16,245 bases of DNA from DAOVFN01 sp964607835 (GTDB taxonomy: Archaea; Aenigmatarchaeota; Aenigmatarchaeia; QMZP01), in contig CAZSLL010000022.1 in the NCBI GenBank assembly GCA_964607835.1, forward strand, positions 1 through 16,245, read 5' to 3'. Below the pieces are notes generated by a model, which was not told the DNA's origin, searched no databases, and saw nothing but the letters and a program-made list of their open reading frames with translations. The position numbers were made by a program, and so were the translations under genes. The stretch's first letter is position 1. Each line of letters starts with the position of its first letter. This document shows, one piece after another, positions 1 to 5,636 of this stretch.

Positions 1-729
1 ACAGGCACCCCGAATTACTTCACCGTGACCAACGTGGGCTCGGTGAACATAACCCAGCTCAGGGCCAACATGACCAACGACAACGCAAACCCATACGGCT
101 CTGGAAACCCCTCCAACTACGATGCTGGCGAGTTCATACTAATGAACACGTCCTCTGCGGGATTCTTCTACGTGAACAAGAAGAACTGGAACGAATCCAT
201 ACCAGGGGAGGTTACATCGCCAACCGACTTCACCGAGGGAGCCGGCACAGGGTACTTCGGGATAATCCGCACAGCGTGGGATAATGACGTGGCTCAGGAC
301 TACTACTTTTTCACCAACAGGACGAGCGCGTCAGGGGACTGCGAGACAGGCGCAGCCAGCCTGCTCATAGGCAAGACACCAAAGAACGTGAGCGAGCAGG
401 GCTCGGTTGACTTCAGCAACGCAGCAGAGTACGACAGCTTCTCCATTCCCGCAGGCGGGGACGGGGTTGACATTGGCAGCGGCTACTTCAGCGGCTACTG
501 CGCGCTGGTGTCATCTGACTGCAGCACAGTTACTCTGGCCAGGTGGAACACAGACCTTGACACAAACGTGAACTGCACCAATGACCAGGTATTCTTCGAC
601 GGAAGCAACCCCAATGAGCTGGTGCCCGGCAGCCTGACATCCTTCTGGCTCGAGCCCAAGATACCGGGCGGAGTGCCGGACGGTGACGTCAGCCAGGGAA
701 CGCTAACTATAATTGCAAGTGCATCATAA
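1..729 (+). CDS. Secreted/cell-surface beta-rich protein, 3' end only (5' partial)
   Basis: The frame is open from base 1, so the gene starts upstream of the window; the GTG at 25 is an internal valine, not a start. The visible 242 residues are rich in Asn, Ser, Thr, Gly and aromatics with few charges, carry several NxS/T sequons (for example NIT, NVS, NRT, NCT) and a few cysteines that could form disulfides. This composition is typical of archaeal extracellular beta-sandwich proteins. There is no C-terminal membrane helix or sorting-type tail; the protein ends in a beta-strand-like TLTIIASAS. The last 25 or so residues (FWLEPKIPGG then TLTI) resemble the end of the large surface protein at 13467-16245, suggesting a shared terminal domain. 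The exact family is not recognised. It could be an S-layer-like, pilin-like or fibre subunit. A strong terminator follows at once. Confidence 0.8.
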   Translation, partial: TGTPNYFTVTNVGSVNITQLRANMTNDNANPYGSGNPSNYDAGEFILMNTSSAGFFYVNKKNWNESIPGEVTSPTDFTEGAGTGYFGIIRTAWDNDVAQDYYFFTNRTSASGDCETGAASLLIGKTPKNVSEQGSVDFSNAAEYDSFSIPAGGDGVDIGSGYFSGYCALVSSDCSTVTLARWNTDLDTNVNCTNDQVFFDGSNPNELVPGSLTSFWLEPKIPGGVPDGDVSQGTLTIIASAS

Positions 730-762
730 GCAGGGGATAACCCCCTCTTATGCCTTTTTTTT
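726..762 (+). terminator. Hairpin plus T-tract terminator of the surface-protein gene
   Basis: ATAAG (726-730) pairs with CTTAT (747-751) and GGGG (733-736) with CCCC (741-744), separated by a 2/2 internal mismatch and closed by an ATAA loop. Eight T residues follow at 755-762. The stem includes the TAA stop codon. Archaeal termination needs mainly the T-tract, and the hairpin makes this an unusually bacterial-looking site. Confidence 0.7.
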
Positions 763-791
763 ATTTATTGGAATAGTCTTTGCTATGTTAC

Positions 792-803
792 CATGCTAGC
801 AAA
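792..803 (+). repeat. CATGCTAGCAAA motif, copy 1
   Basis: The same 12 bases occur at 3006-3017, each preceded by TTA plus one base (TTACCATGCTAGCAAA here, TTAACATGCTAGCAAA there). Both copies lie outside the large genes. In this copy an ATG within the motif opens only an 8-codon frame. It could be a chance match, a protein-binding site or a remnant of a duplicated start region. Confidence 0.35.
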
Positions 804-816
804 TAGCCTTGGCTGC

Positions 817-841
817 TGAATCTGATTCAAAGAAAAAGCCT
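817..841 (-). terminator. T-rich terminator downstream of minD
   Basis: Read on the minus strand, GGCTTTTTCTTT (840-829) starts five bases after the stop of the MinD-like gene and suits archaeal T-tract termination. It is followed by a 13-base near-palindrome, TGAATCTGATTCA (817-829, plus-strand reading), with 6-base arms. The rest of the spacer between the two convergent genes (763-816) shows only the CATGCTAGCAAA motif and nothing else recognisable. Confidence 0.4.
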
Positions 842-845
842 TTCC

Positions 846-1667
846 TCACGGCTTCGGAGGAGCTGGAAGGCCCTTGGCCCTGAAGTCGATTCCAGGGGGC
901 CTCTGCCTCCTGAGCTTCCCTGTCAGCCTGGACATGAGCCCCGGGGGCCTGTAGCTCTCTCCCACCAGGAAGGCCGCGAGCTTGTTGATTTCCTTGCTGG
1001 CCCTTGACTTGGGGTAGAGGTCCACGGTTGCAATCTTTGAGGACAGGCTCCTGAGGACGTCCTTGTCCCTGGGTACCTGGGATATCACAGGGAGCTCCAC
1101 GAGCTGCTCCACCTCGTAGGTGGTGAGCTCGTGCCTGCCCTCGCCCATCATGTTCATGACCACTCCCAGGGGCTTGACCCCGTTATGGGTGGCCAGCTGG
1201 TAGGACTTGATTATGTCCATCATGGGAGGGACGAACGGGGTCATCACGAAGAGCACCTCGTCAGAGGCCTTGATGGCTGACATGGCCTCCCTGCCGAAAC
1301 CAGGGGCAGCATCAAGGAGGACGATGTCCGCCTTGCCGAACAGGCTCTTGATGTGCTTCCTGAGGGTGCTCACATCCACGCCCTTTAGGTCATCGAGTGA
1401 GAGAGAAGCCGGGATTATCCTGAGCCCTGGTATGCTGTAATCGTACACTGCCTTGTCTATGTTGACGTCCCCTGAGAGCACCTGGTTCAGGGAAATGGGG
1501 TAGTAGTACATGCCCAGGAACATGCCGAGATGAGATGTGGTGATATTGCAGTCCACCAGCACGACATCCTTCTTGTACTCCTTTGCCAGGGCAGACCCGA
1601 GGTTGATGGCCATGGTGGTCTTTCCCACTCCGCCCTTGCCAGAAACTATGCTTATTATCCTTGTCAA
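846..1667 (-). CDS. minD: MinD/ParA-family P-loop ATPase
   Basis: Family ATPases dimerise on ATP, often at the membrane, and position division, chromosome or surface machinery. Numbered from the TTG at 1667 (273 residues): deviant Walker A GKGGVGKTT at 10-18, including the signature lysine; Walker A' region LVDCNITTSHLG near 37-48; Walker B-like DIVLLDAAPG near 114-123; and the GVVMNMMG strand near 168-175. The first residues, MTRIISIVSGKGG, match the usual MinD start, and GGTGA (1673-1677) lies five bases upstream, so TTG 1667 is preferred over the in-frame TTG at 1700, which would add 11 unlike residues. A basic stretch GLMSRLTGKLRR near 243-254 could be an amphipathic membrane-targeting helix, followed by a proline-rich tail. 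No MinE or MinC is visible. MinD class is near certain; the specific cargo is unknown. Confidence 0.92.
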   Translation of the reverse strand: MTRIISIVSGKGGVGKTTMAINLGSALAKEYKKDVVLVDCNITTSHLGMFLGMYYYPISLNQVLSGDVNIDKAVYDYSIPGLRIIPASLSLDDLKGVDVSTLRKHIKSLFGKADIVLLDAAPGFGREAMSAIKASDEVLFVMTPFVPPMMDIIKSYQLATHNGVKPLGVVMNMMGEGRHELTTYEVEQLVELPVISQVPRDKDVLRSLSSKIATVDLYPKSRASKEINKLAAFLVGESYRPPGLMSRLTGKLRRQRPPGIDFRAKGLPAPPKP

Positions 1668-1672
1668 GCATC

Positions 1673-1677
1673 TCACC
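1673..1677 (-). promoter_or_regulatory. Shine-Dalgarno GGTGA deciding the TTG start of minD
   Basis: GGTGA lies five bases before the TTG at 1667 and matches the archaeal 16S anti-SD core. It favours a start that gives the canonical MinD N-terminus over the upstream TTG at 1700, which has no comparable site. Confidence 0.55.
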
Positions 1678-1724
1678 GGTTCGCCTTGCTGTTGTTCCAA
1701 CGCCGTTATAATTATTCTTCCTCA

Positions 1725-1736
1725 TTATATTTAAAA
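1725..1736 (-). promoter_or_regulatory. TATA box of the minD gene
   Basis: Minus-strand TTTTAAATATAA, with its centre about 26 bases before position 1705. A transcript from there would have a leader of about 38 bases carrying the GGTGA site. The box lies in the spacer after the upstream membrane-protein gene, so minD can be transcribed alone as well as by read-through. Confidence 0.5.
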
Positions 1737-1753
1737 CTCACAGTGCGGGGGCC

Positions 1754-2119
1754 TCACAGGAGAACGAAAAGGAGGCCAATACCCAGGAAGCCCAGGAATA
1801 CCCCCACCACTACCATTATTATCACGGCAATTATAGCCACTGCAAGGGATTTCAGCCAGGTGGTGTCAAAGAAGTGCTTGATGAGCAGGAGCCACACAAA
1901 GAGGCCGACCAGGGCGGATATTATCCCTGTCCCCATCCACCCCGGGCCGAGGAACCCTATAAGCGCGGTCAGCACGGTTCCCAGGATGACAATCCAGGCA
2001 GCGTCAGTGAACTTCACGTGCTTTGGGTCTGCGATGCTCTTGCCGGCGAACCAGAGGAACGGGGCAAGTATCACTATCTTGATGATGATGTTCACGAGCA
2101 GGCCCACCAGGTCAACCAT
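1754..2119 (-). CDS. Small four-helix integral membrane protein, unknown function
   Basis: A very hydrophobic protein of about 121 residues (129 if started at ATG 2143). Four probable membrane segments are seen in the shorter form, near residues 3-25, 38-58, 62-80 and 90-119, joined by short loops containing FAGKSIADPKHVKFTD and KHFFDTTWLKS. No catalytic or transport motif is recognisable; the size and layout recall small unassigned archaeal membrane proteins. I chose ATG 2119 (MVDLVGLLV) because a TTTATAT box lies about 28 bases upstream, which suits a leaderless transcript. That box directly abuts and partly overlaps the ATG at 2143, which would make the longer form hard to transcribe. It lies between the winged-helix-like gene and minD on the same strand, so it may act with the ATPase at the membrane, but nothing proves it. 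Confidence 0.75.
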   Translation of the reverse strand: MVDLVGLLVNIIIKIVILAPFLWFAGKSIADPKHVKFTDAAWIVILGTVLTALIGFLGPGWMGTGIISALVGLFVWLLLIKHFFDTTWLKSLAVAIIAVIIMVVVGVFLGFLGIGLLFVLL

Positions 2120-2140
2120 GGTTATAATTGGGCCCGCGCC

Positions 2141-2150
2141 CATATAAACG
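2141..2150 (-). promoter_or_regulatory. TATA-like box of the membrane-protein gene
   Basis: Minus-strand GTTTATATGG lies in the 10-base gap after the upstream stop codon. It is placed 26-29 bases from ATG 2119, fitting a leaderless mRNA. It abuts ATG 2143, which argues against that upstream start. Confidence 0.4.
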
Positions 2151-2153
2151 CAG

Positions 2154-2810
2154 CTACCACTGGAACGGGTACATGACCTTGTTGAGCTCAGCCTCGCTCG
2201 CTATGATGGCAGGTACCTCCCTGAAAAGCCTCTCGTGCAGGTATCTCATGTAGTTCAGGAGGTCCCTCTCAGAGAAGAGTGATATGGCAGTGGAGATTAT
2301 CCTCATCACTATGTCTGCCTTGTACTTCTTGGCATACAGGATGACGTTGGAGAACAGCACGTAAAGGAAGATGTCGTTGAATATGTACCTCCCGGTCTGT
2401 CCCAGGAGGTCCCGGTCGCCCTTGTAGAGAATCCTCAGGGCCTCTGGCGAGAACAGGGTTTCAGAGTGCTCCTCTATGAACCTCTGTACAGGTGCCCACC
2501 GGCTCTTTATGAGGCTGCTGGGGCACCACTTGTCGCCTGTGGTGAGCCCGGCCATCCCGTTGACATAGCTGGGTATCCAGGCGTGCAGTGCCTTGAGCCT
2601 GGTGCCTGACTTGGCCAGGTACCCGTCCCTTATCATACGGGTGTACAGAGGCCTGCCCAGCCCGGCCTCGTTGTGGTAGAGATAGTTGGTCTGGATTCCC
2701 CAGCTGGTCTGGATGTGGAAAAGCGAGTCCCCCTCCTGCGGCTTTCCTGCGCAGCTCAGCCAGATGAGCCAGAAGTTCTTGTACCCCGTCACCTTTTCCT
2801 TTTTTTTCAT
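2154..2810 (-). CDS. Unrecognised protein, possible winged-helix N-terminus
   Basis: 218 residues, soluble, with no signal peptide or membrane helix. Residues about 10-80 (FWLIWLSCAG... then TNYLYHNEAG, GRPLYTRMIRDGYL, ending near WIPSYV) have the helix-helix-helix-strand rhythm of PadR-type winged helices: a helix, then a recognition-like helix and a short wing with basic residues. The remaining 130 residues are predicted mostly helical, with many aromatics (KSRWAPVQRFIEE, YIFNDIFLYVLFS) and end in YPFQW. No family is recognised, and the DNA-binding idea is inference from pattern only. The start ATG 2810 lies about 5 bases from the expected initiation point of its TATA box, so the mRNA is probably nearly leaderless. 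The gene is divergent from the giant coiled-coil genes, which makes it a candidate regulator of them. Confidence 0.7.
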   Translation of the reverse strand: MKKKEKVTGYKNFWLIWLSCAGKPQEGDSLFHIQTSWGIQTNYLYHNEAGLGRPLYTRMIRDGYLAKSGTRLKALHAWIPSYVNGMAGLTTGDKWCPSSLIKSRWAPVQRFIEEHSETLFSPEALRILYKGDRDLLGQTGRYIFNDIFLYVLFSNVILYAKKYKADIVMRIISTAISLFSERDLLNYMRYLHERLFREVPAIIASEAELNKVMYPFQW

Positions 2811-2836
2811 GTCTAGTGAATATTTGTACCTCCATA

Positions 2837-2847
2837 CTATATAAAAA
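2837..2847 (-). promoter_or_regulatory. TATA box of the 218-residue gene
   Basis: Minus-strand TTTTTATATAG, centred about 32 bases upstream of ATG 2810. The predicted transcript start is near 2815. A GGAGG nearby (2829-2833) is too far from ATG 2810 to be its ribosome-binding site. Confidence 0.55.
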
Positions 2848-2912
2848 TCCCAAAAAATCCAAAACCCCCCAAAAATGAGCCGAGGCGAACATACACCGAC
2901 ACTTTTTCAGGA

Positions 2913-2936
2913 GCTAATTTTTGCAAAAAATTAAGC
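2913..2936. promoter_or_regulatory. Imperfect inverted repeat between divergent promoters
   Basis: The left arm GCTAATTTTTG pairs with the right arm CAAAAAATTAAGC, with two single-base bulges. The core TTTTTGCAAAAA (2918-2929) is a perfect palindrome. It lies between the two divergent TATA boxes, about 65 bases from one and 50 from the other, so it could be an operator serving both. In AT-rich spacer DNA such repeats also arise by chance. The rest of 2848-2974 contains A- and C-runs but no gene I can support. Confidence 0.35.
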
Positions 2937-2976
2937 CTTCTGTAATAGTATAGATGTATTAAAAGCCCCTGATTAA

Positions 2977-2989
2977 TTAATATATAAAG
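2977..2989 (+). promoter_or_regulatory. TATA box upstream of the coiled-coil operon
   Basis: TTAATATATAAAG is a strong archaeal TATA element. Its centre, near 2983, predicts transcription starting around 3007-3010, exactly at the ATG of a 44-codon frame (3007) and about 110 bases before the first coiled-coil gene. Confidence 0.6.
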
Positions 2990-3005
2990 CAACATAATTA
3001 TTTAA

Positions 3006-3017
3006 CATGCTAGCAAA
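3006..3017 (+). repeat. CATGCTAGCAAA motif, copy 2
   Basis: Exact 12-base match to 792-803, located at the predicted transcript start of the coiled-coil operon and containing the ATG of the small frame at 3007. Confidence 0.35.
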
Positions 3018-3141
3018 AGGTGGCGCTTTTTTCAGGAAATCACCAAAACCGTTCAGGCCTCATGGCATGCACATGGCCTGCCCGGAAAGCGAGCGCTCAA
3101 TTCTTCACGGAGATTTCAGATGGCAGACAGCGGAGGACTGA
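3007..3141 (+). CDS. Possible leaderless small protein or leader peptide (44 residues)
   Basis: ATG 3007 falls where transcription is expected to begin from the 2977-2989 TATA box, so it could be translated leaderless. The frame reads MLAKGGAFFRKSPKPF and ends QTAED, with a basic, proline-containing N-terminal half and one cysteine. It overlaps the start of the 838-residue gene by 22 bases in another frame, an arrangement compatible with translational coupling. Its codon use is less biased than that of its neighbours and no family is recognised, so it may be untranslated leader RNA. Within the leader, AAAAG (3015-3019) can pair with CTTTT (3026-3030), followed by more T; this is a weak hairpin. 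Confidence 0.25.
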   Translation: MLAKGGAFFRKSPKPFRPHGMHMACPESERSILHGDFRWQTAED

Positions 3142-5636
3142 AGGACATCAAGAAGGAAGTCGACAAGGAAAAGGTGGCTGCAGGCCAGCCCGCAGAGGGC
3201 CAACCAGGCCAGGAAGGCTCCGCCGAAGTCACCACAGGGAGCTCTGCATCTTCCGGGCCCGGGGAACCCAACCCCTTCGGCGGCAAGCTCGGTGACATGG
3301 AGCAGAGGATGTCCTCCTCAGGCGGACAGGTCCCTGCATCTGGACAGCCCTCCCAGGATTCTGGTTCAGCCCAGCCCAGCCAGCCCGGAGGCTCATCCCA
3401 GCCCGGGCCTGATAACGTGAAGAAGCAGATAAACGACATAGTGAGCAAGAAGGTTAGCTCCAAGATTTCTGACCTCAAGGGAGACCTCAAAGGCCTGGAG
3501 AAGATTTCCTCATTGGAGAGCAAGATTAACCAGATGGCTGAGAGGCTCAACACCCAGACCTTCCAGCCCCAGCCGCAGCAACAGCAGCATGCGCCCCAGC
3601 AGGGAGGAGGCGGGACCAGCATTGCCCAGGGACTGGCATCATTCGGAGAGGAGGTCGATTTCCAGAGCGAGCTCTACGAGACCAAGCGCTCCCTGGCAGG
3701 CGTTGCAAAGAGCCTGGACACACTGTCCAAGAAAGTGGACTACCGCATGTCGCTTCTCGAGGACAGGACCAAGGCAGTGGAGAGAATCCCGGACCTCGAG
3801 GAGAGGATGGGTGACATAAGGCAGAGGCTGGGGCCTGAGAACGTACAGAAGTTAAGGAAGCTCATATTCTCCAGCGACGAGATAATCGATGAGATAATAC
3901 CCCAGCTCGTGAGCAAGAAGATTCGCGCCAAGCTCGACCCCGCAATAAACGAGATTCGGGACATGCAGGAGACCATCAACGACTTCAACTCCAGGATAAG
4001 CCACCTCAGGGAGGAGGTCCTCAACCTCGAGAAACTCAGGGACGACATAGAGGAGCTCAGGGCTGACAAGGATAACCTGTACAAGGAAATCGATGAGGAG
4101 TCCACCAGGGACAAGGAGCGCTCTGAAATCCTCAAGGTCAATGTCAGGAGGAAGATTGAAGGTGTGGTGGACCAGTTCAAGCAGGAGCTCAGGGACATCA
4201 GGAAGGCCCAGGCCGACATGATTAAGAACGAGGTGAGCAACTCCTTCACCAATCTCATAGACCCCAGGTTCGCTGACTTCGAGAAGAAGCACGACATCAT
4301 GGAGGAGCGCCTCAAGAGGATGAGCAAGGTGGAGATGGACCTTGACAAGAAGATATCGAACATCGAGGCACCTGAGAACGTGAGGAAGTGGCTCGAGGAC
4401 AGAATGTCAAAGCTCGAGCGCGGCCTCGCGGGTGACATAGCAACCCTGCAGAAGAAGGCGGTTTCTTCAGACGCCGCCAGCGGAAAGCTGGCCGAGGATA
4501 TCAGGATACTCAGGGCCTCCATGAAGGACGTGCCCAAGCACCTCAGCTACCATGGAAATATGATAAACAAACTATTAGACACCAAGGACTACTTCGTCAG
4601 GTCCACAGAAAGGCAGGAAACCGCCCTCAGGTCCCTGTACGACAAGGCAGAGACCCTGAAGTCCGAGTATTCCAAGCTCTCCCAGCGCCTGGAAAACACA
4701 GAGGACAGGTTCTCCGAGAGCCTGAACAACCAGAGGGACTACCTGGTGTCTGCCAAGGATGAGCTCAGCAAGCATGTGAACAGGGAGATATCCCAGGTCA
4801 AGAGGGAGCTCCAGAAGGCCTCCCGGGAGCAGGCAAAGACCGAGCTGGCCGAGTTCAAGTCCGAGGTCAAGCGCCTGTCCGGCCTGGAGGAAGAGCTCCG
4901 GTCCAGCCGGAAGGCCTACGACACGGCCCTGGCCAGGATGCAGAGGGAGATTGGCGAACTCCAGCAGGGTCTCAAGGGGGCCTATCCTGAGATGGAGCTC
5001 TCCCAGCAGAGAATCAAGGAGCTGGAGCAGGGCTTCAAGGGGCTTTCAACCCAGCTGGCAGAGGCAACGGAGTTCCACAAGGGCTCGGATTCAGCACTGA
5101 GGCAGCAGCTCACCAGGTACATAGACGGGAGCCTGAAGGCCCTGAAGAAGGAGCTCGAGGACAGGCGAAACTCAGACGCCAAGTCCCAGATAGGGGAGTT
5201 CAAGGAGGAACTCAAGCGCATAGAGCTCCTCAGCCAGGAGCTCTCGGCATTCAGGGCCTCCCAGGAGAAGAGGACTGATGAGCTTTCCGAGGCCATGACC
5301 GGACTTTCCGGCCCCCTGACCGACCTCAAGACCCTGGAGAAGAGGGTGGCGGGCATGGAGCAGGCCATATCCGGAATGGACACCCGCTCTGACAGGGACA
5401 GGGAAGGAGAAGCCAGGAGGCTAAGCGAGCTCGAGAACAGGGTAAGCCTTACAGGTAACAGCCTCAAGTCACTGGAATCCAGCATAAAGGAGCTCGCAAA
5501 GAGGGTGGACTCTGACAACAAGGACCTCCAGCAGGCGCTGGCGCAGGTTGTGTCTGACAAGAAGGAGCTTGAGCAGGAGCTCACTGACCAGAGGGGCAAG
5601 GTGGGCGAGCTCATAAAGGAGCTGAGGAGCCTATGA
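3120..5636 (+). CDS. Giant coiled-coil protein 1 (838 residues) with disordered N-terminus
   Basis: A fibrous protein with no signal peptide, membrane helix or ATP-binding motif, so it is probably a cytoplasmic rod. Residues about 18-100 are a Gly/Pro/Ser/Gln-rich disordered segment; a short helix follows, then a Gln/Pro/Gly-rich hinge near 146-165. From about 170 to the end it is nearly continuous heptad-like Leu/Lys/Glu/Arg sequence. Modules shared with the next gene: KW..R at 417-447, VPKHLxxHxxxINKLLD at 471-487, and two copies of the EFKxELKRL unit centred on F579 and F694. I see no cysteine and a single tryptophan (W424). GGAGA (3109-3113) precedes ATG 3120 by six bases. The stop overlaps the next start as ATGA. 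Unlike SMC or Rad50 there is no P-loop, and I know no named family; a cytoskeletal, scaffolding or tethering role is inference. Confidence 0.85.
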   Translation: MADSGGLKDIKKEVDKEKVAAGQPAEGQPGQEGSAEVTTGSSASSGPGEPNPFGGKLGDMEQRMSSSGGQVPASGQPSQDSGSAQPSQPGGSSQPGPDNVKKQINDIVSKKVSSKISDLKGDLKGLEKISSLESKINQMAERLNTQTFQPQPQQQQHAPQQGGGGTSIAQGLASFGEEVDFQSELYETKRSLAGVAKSLDTLSKKVDYRMSLLEDRTKAVERIPDLEERMGDIRQRLGPENVQKLRKLIFSSDEIIDEIIPQLVSKKIRAKLDPAINEIRDMQETINDFNSRISHLREEVLNLEKLRDDIEELRADKDNLYKEIDEESTRDKERSEILKVNVRRKIEGVVDQFKQELRDIRKAQADMIKNEVSNSFTNLIDPRFADFEKKHDIMEERLKRMSKVEMDLDKKISNIEAPENVRKWLEDRMSKLERGLAGDIATLQKKAVSSDAASGKLAEDIRILRASMKDVPKHLSYHGNMINKLLDTKDYFVRSTERQETALRSLYDKAETLKSEYSKLSQRLENTEDRFSESLNNQRDYLVSAKDELSKHVNREISQVKRELQKASREQAKTELAEFKSEVKRLSGLEEELRSSRKAYDTALARMQREIGELQQGLKGAYPEMELSQQRIKELEQGFKGLSTQLAEATEFHKGSDSALRQQLTRYIDGSLKALKKELEDRRNSDAKSQIGEFKEELKRIELLSQELSAFRASQEKRTDELSEAMTGLSGPLTDLKTLEKRVAGMEQAISGMDTRSDRDREGEARRLSELENRVSLTGNSLKSLESSIKELAKRVDSDNKDLQQALAQVVSDKKELEQELTDQRGKVGELIKELRSL
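4368..4460 (+). repeat. Coiled-coil module, C-terminal half copy in protein 1
   Basis: Residues 417-447 of protein 1 (PENVRKWLEDR and on) align without gaps to residues 57-81 and beyond of the 85-residue module in protein 2 (QENIKKWFDAR). The following VPKHL motif is exactly 109 positions from the virtual module start in both proteins. The N-terminal half of the module is not recognisable here. Confidence 0.65.
4800..4895 (+). repeat. EFK/ELxRL module, protein 1 copy 1
   Basis: Residues 561-592, pattern [KR][KR]xLx(6)DxKxxLxEFKxELxRLSxLEQEL with variations (here EFKSEVKRLSGLEEEL). Five copies are seen across the two coiled-coil proteins; the next lies 115 residues on. Confidence 0.6.
5145..5240 (+). 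repeat. EFK/ELxRL module, protein 1 copy 2
   Basis: Residues 676-707 (KKELEDRRNSDAK, then EFKEELKRIELLSQEL). It aligns without gaps to protein 2 residues 264-295. Confidence 0.6.

Noticed and set aside
1390..1725. ATG at 1725 as the start of minD
   Set aside because: That ATG is in a different frame from the ATPase and directly abuts the TATA box; its frame breaks the P-loop sequence.
1530..2147. 205-residue plus-strand open frame
   Set aside because: It runs across the start of minD, the promoter and the membrane-protein gene. Its composition (Arg/Thr/Pro/Ile mixture) is implausible and it lies opposite better-supported genes.
2461..2892. 143-residue minus-strand frame (MFASAHFWG...) overlapping the 218-residue gene
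   Set aside because: The GGAGG-like sequence near its internal ATG is tempting, but most of the frame is the shifted reading of the 218-residue gene, and its start lies upstream of the TATA box.
3020..3295. 91-residue plus-strand frame (MALFSGNHQN...)
   Set aside because: It overlaps the disordered N-terminus of the coiled-coil gene in another frame, has low-complexity Arg/Gly content and has no ribosome-binding site.
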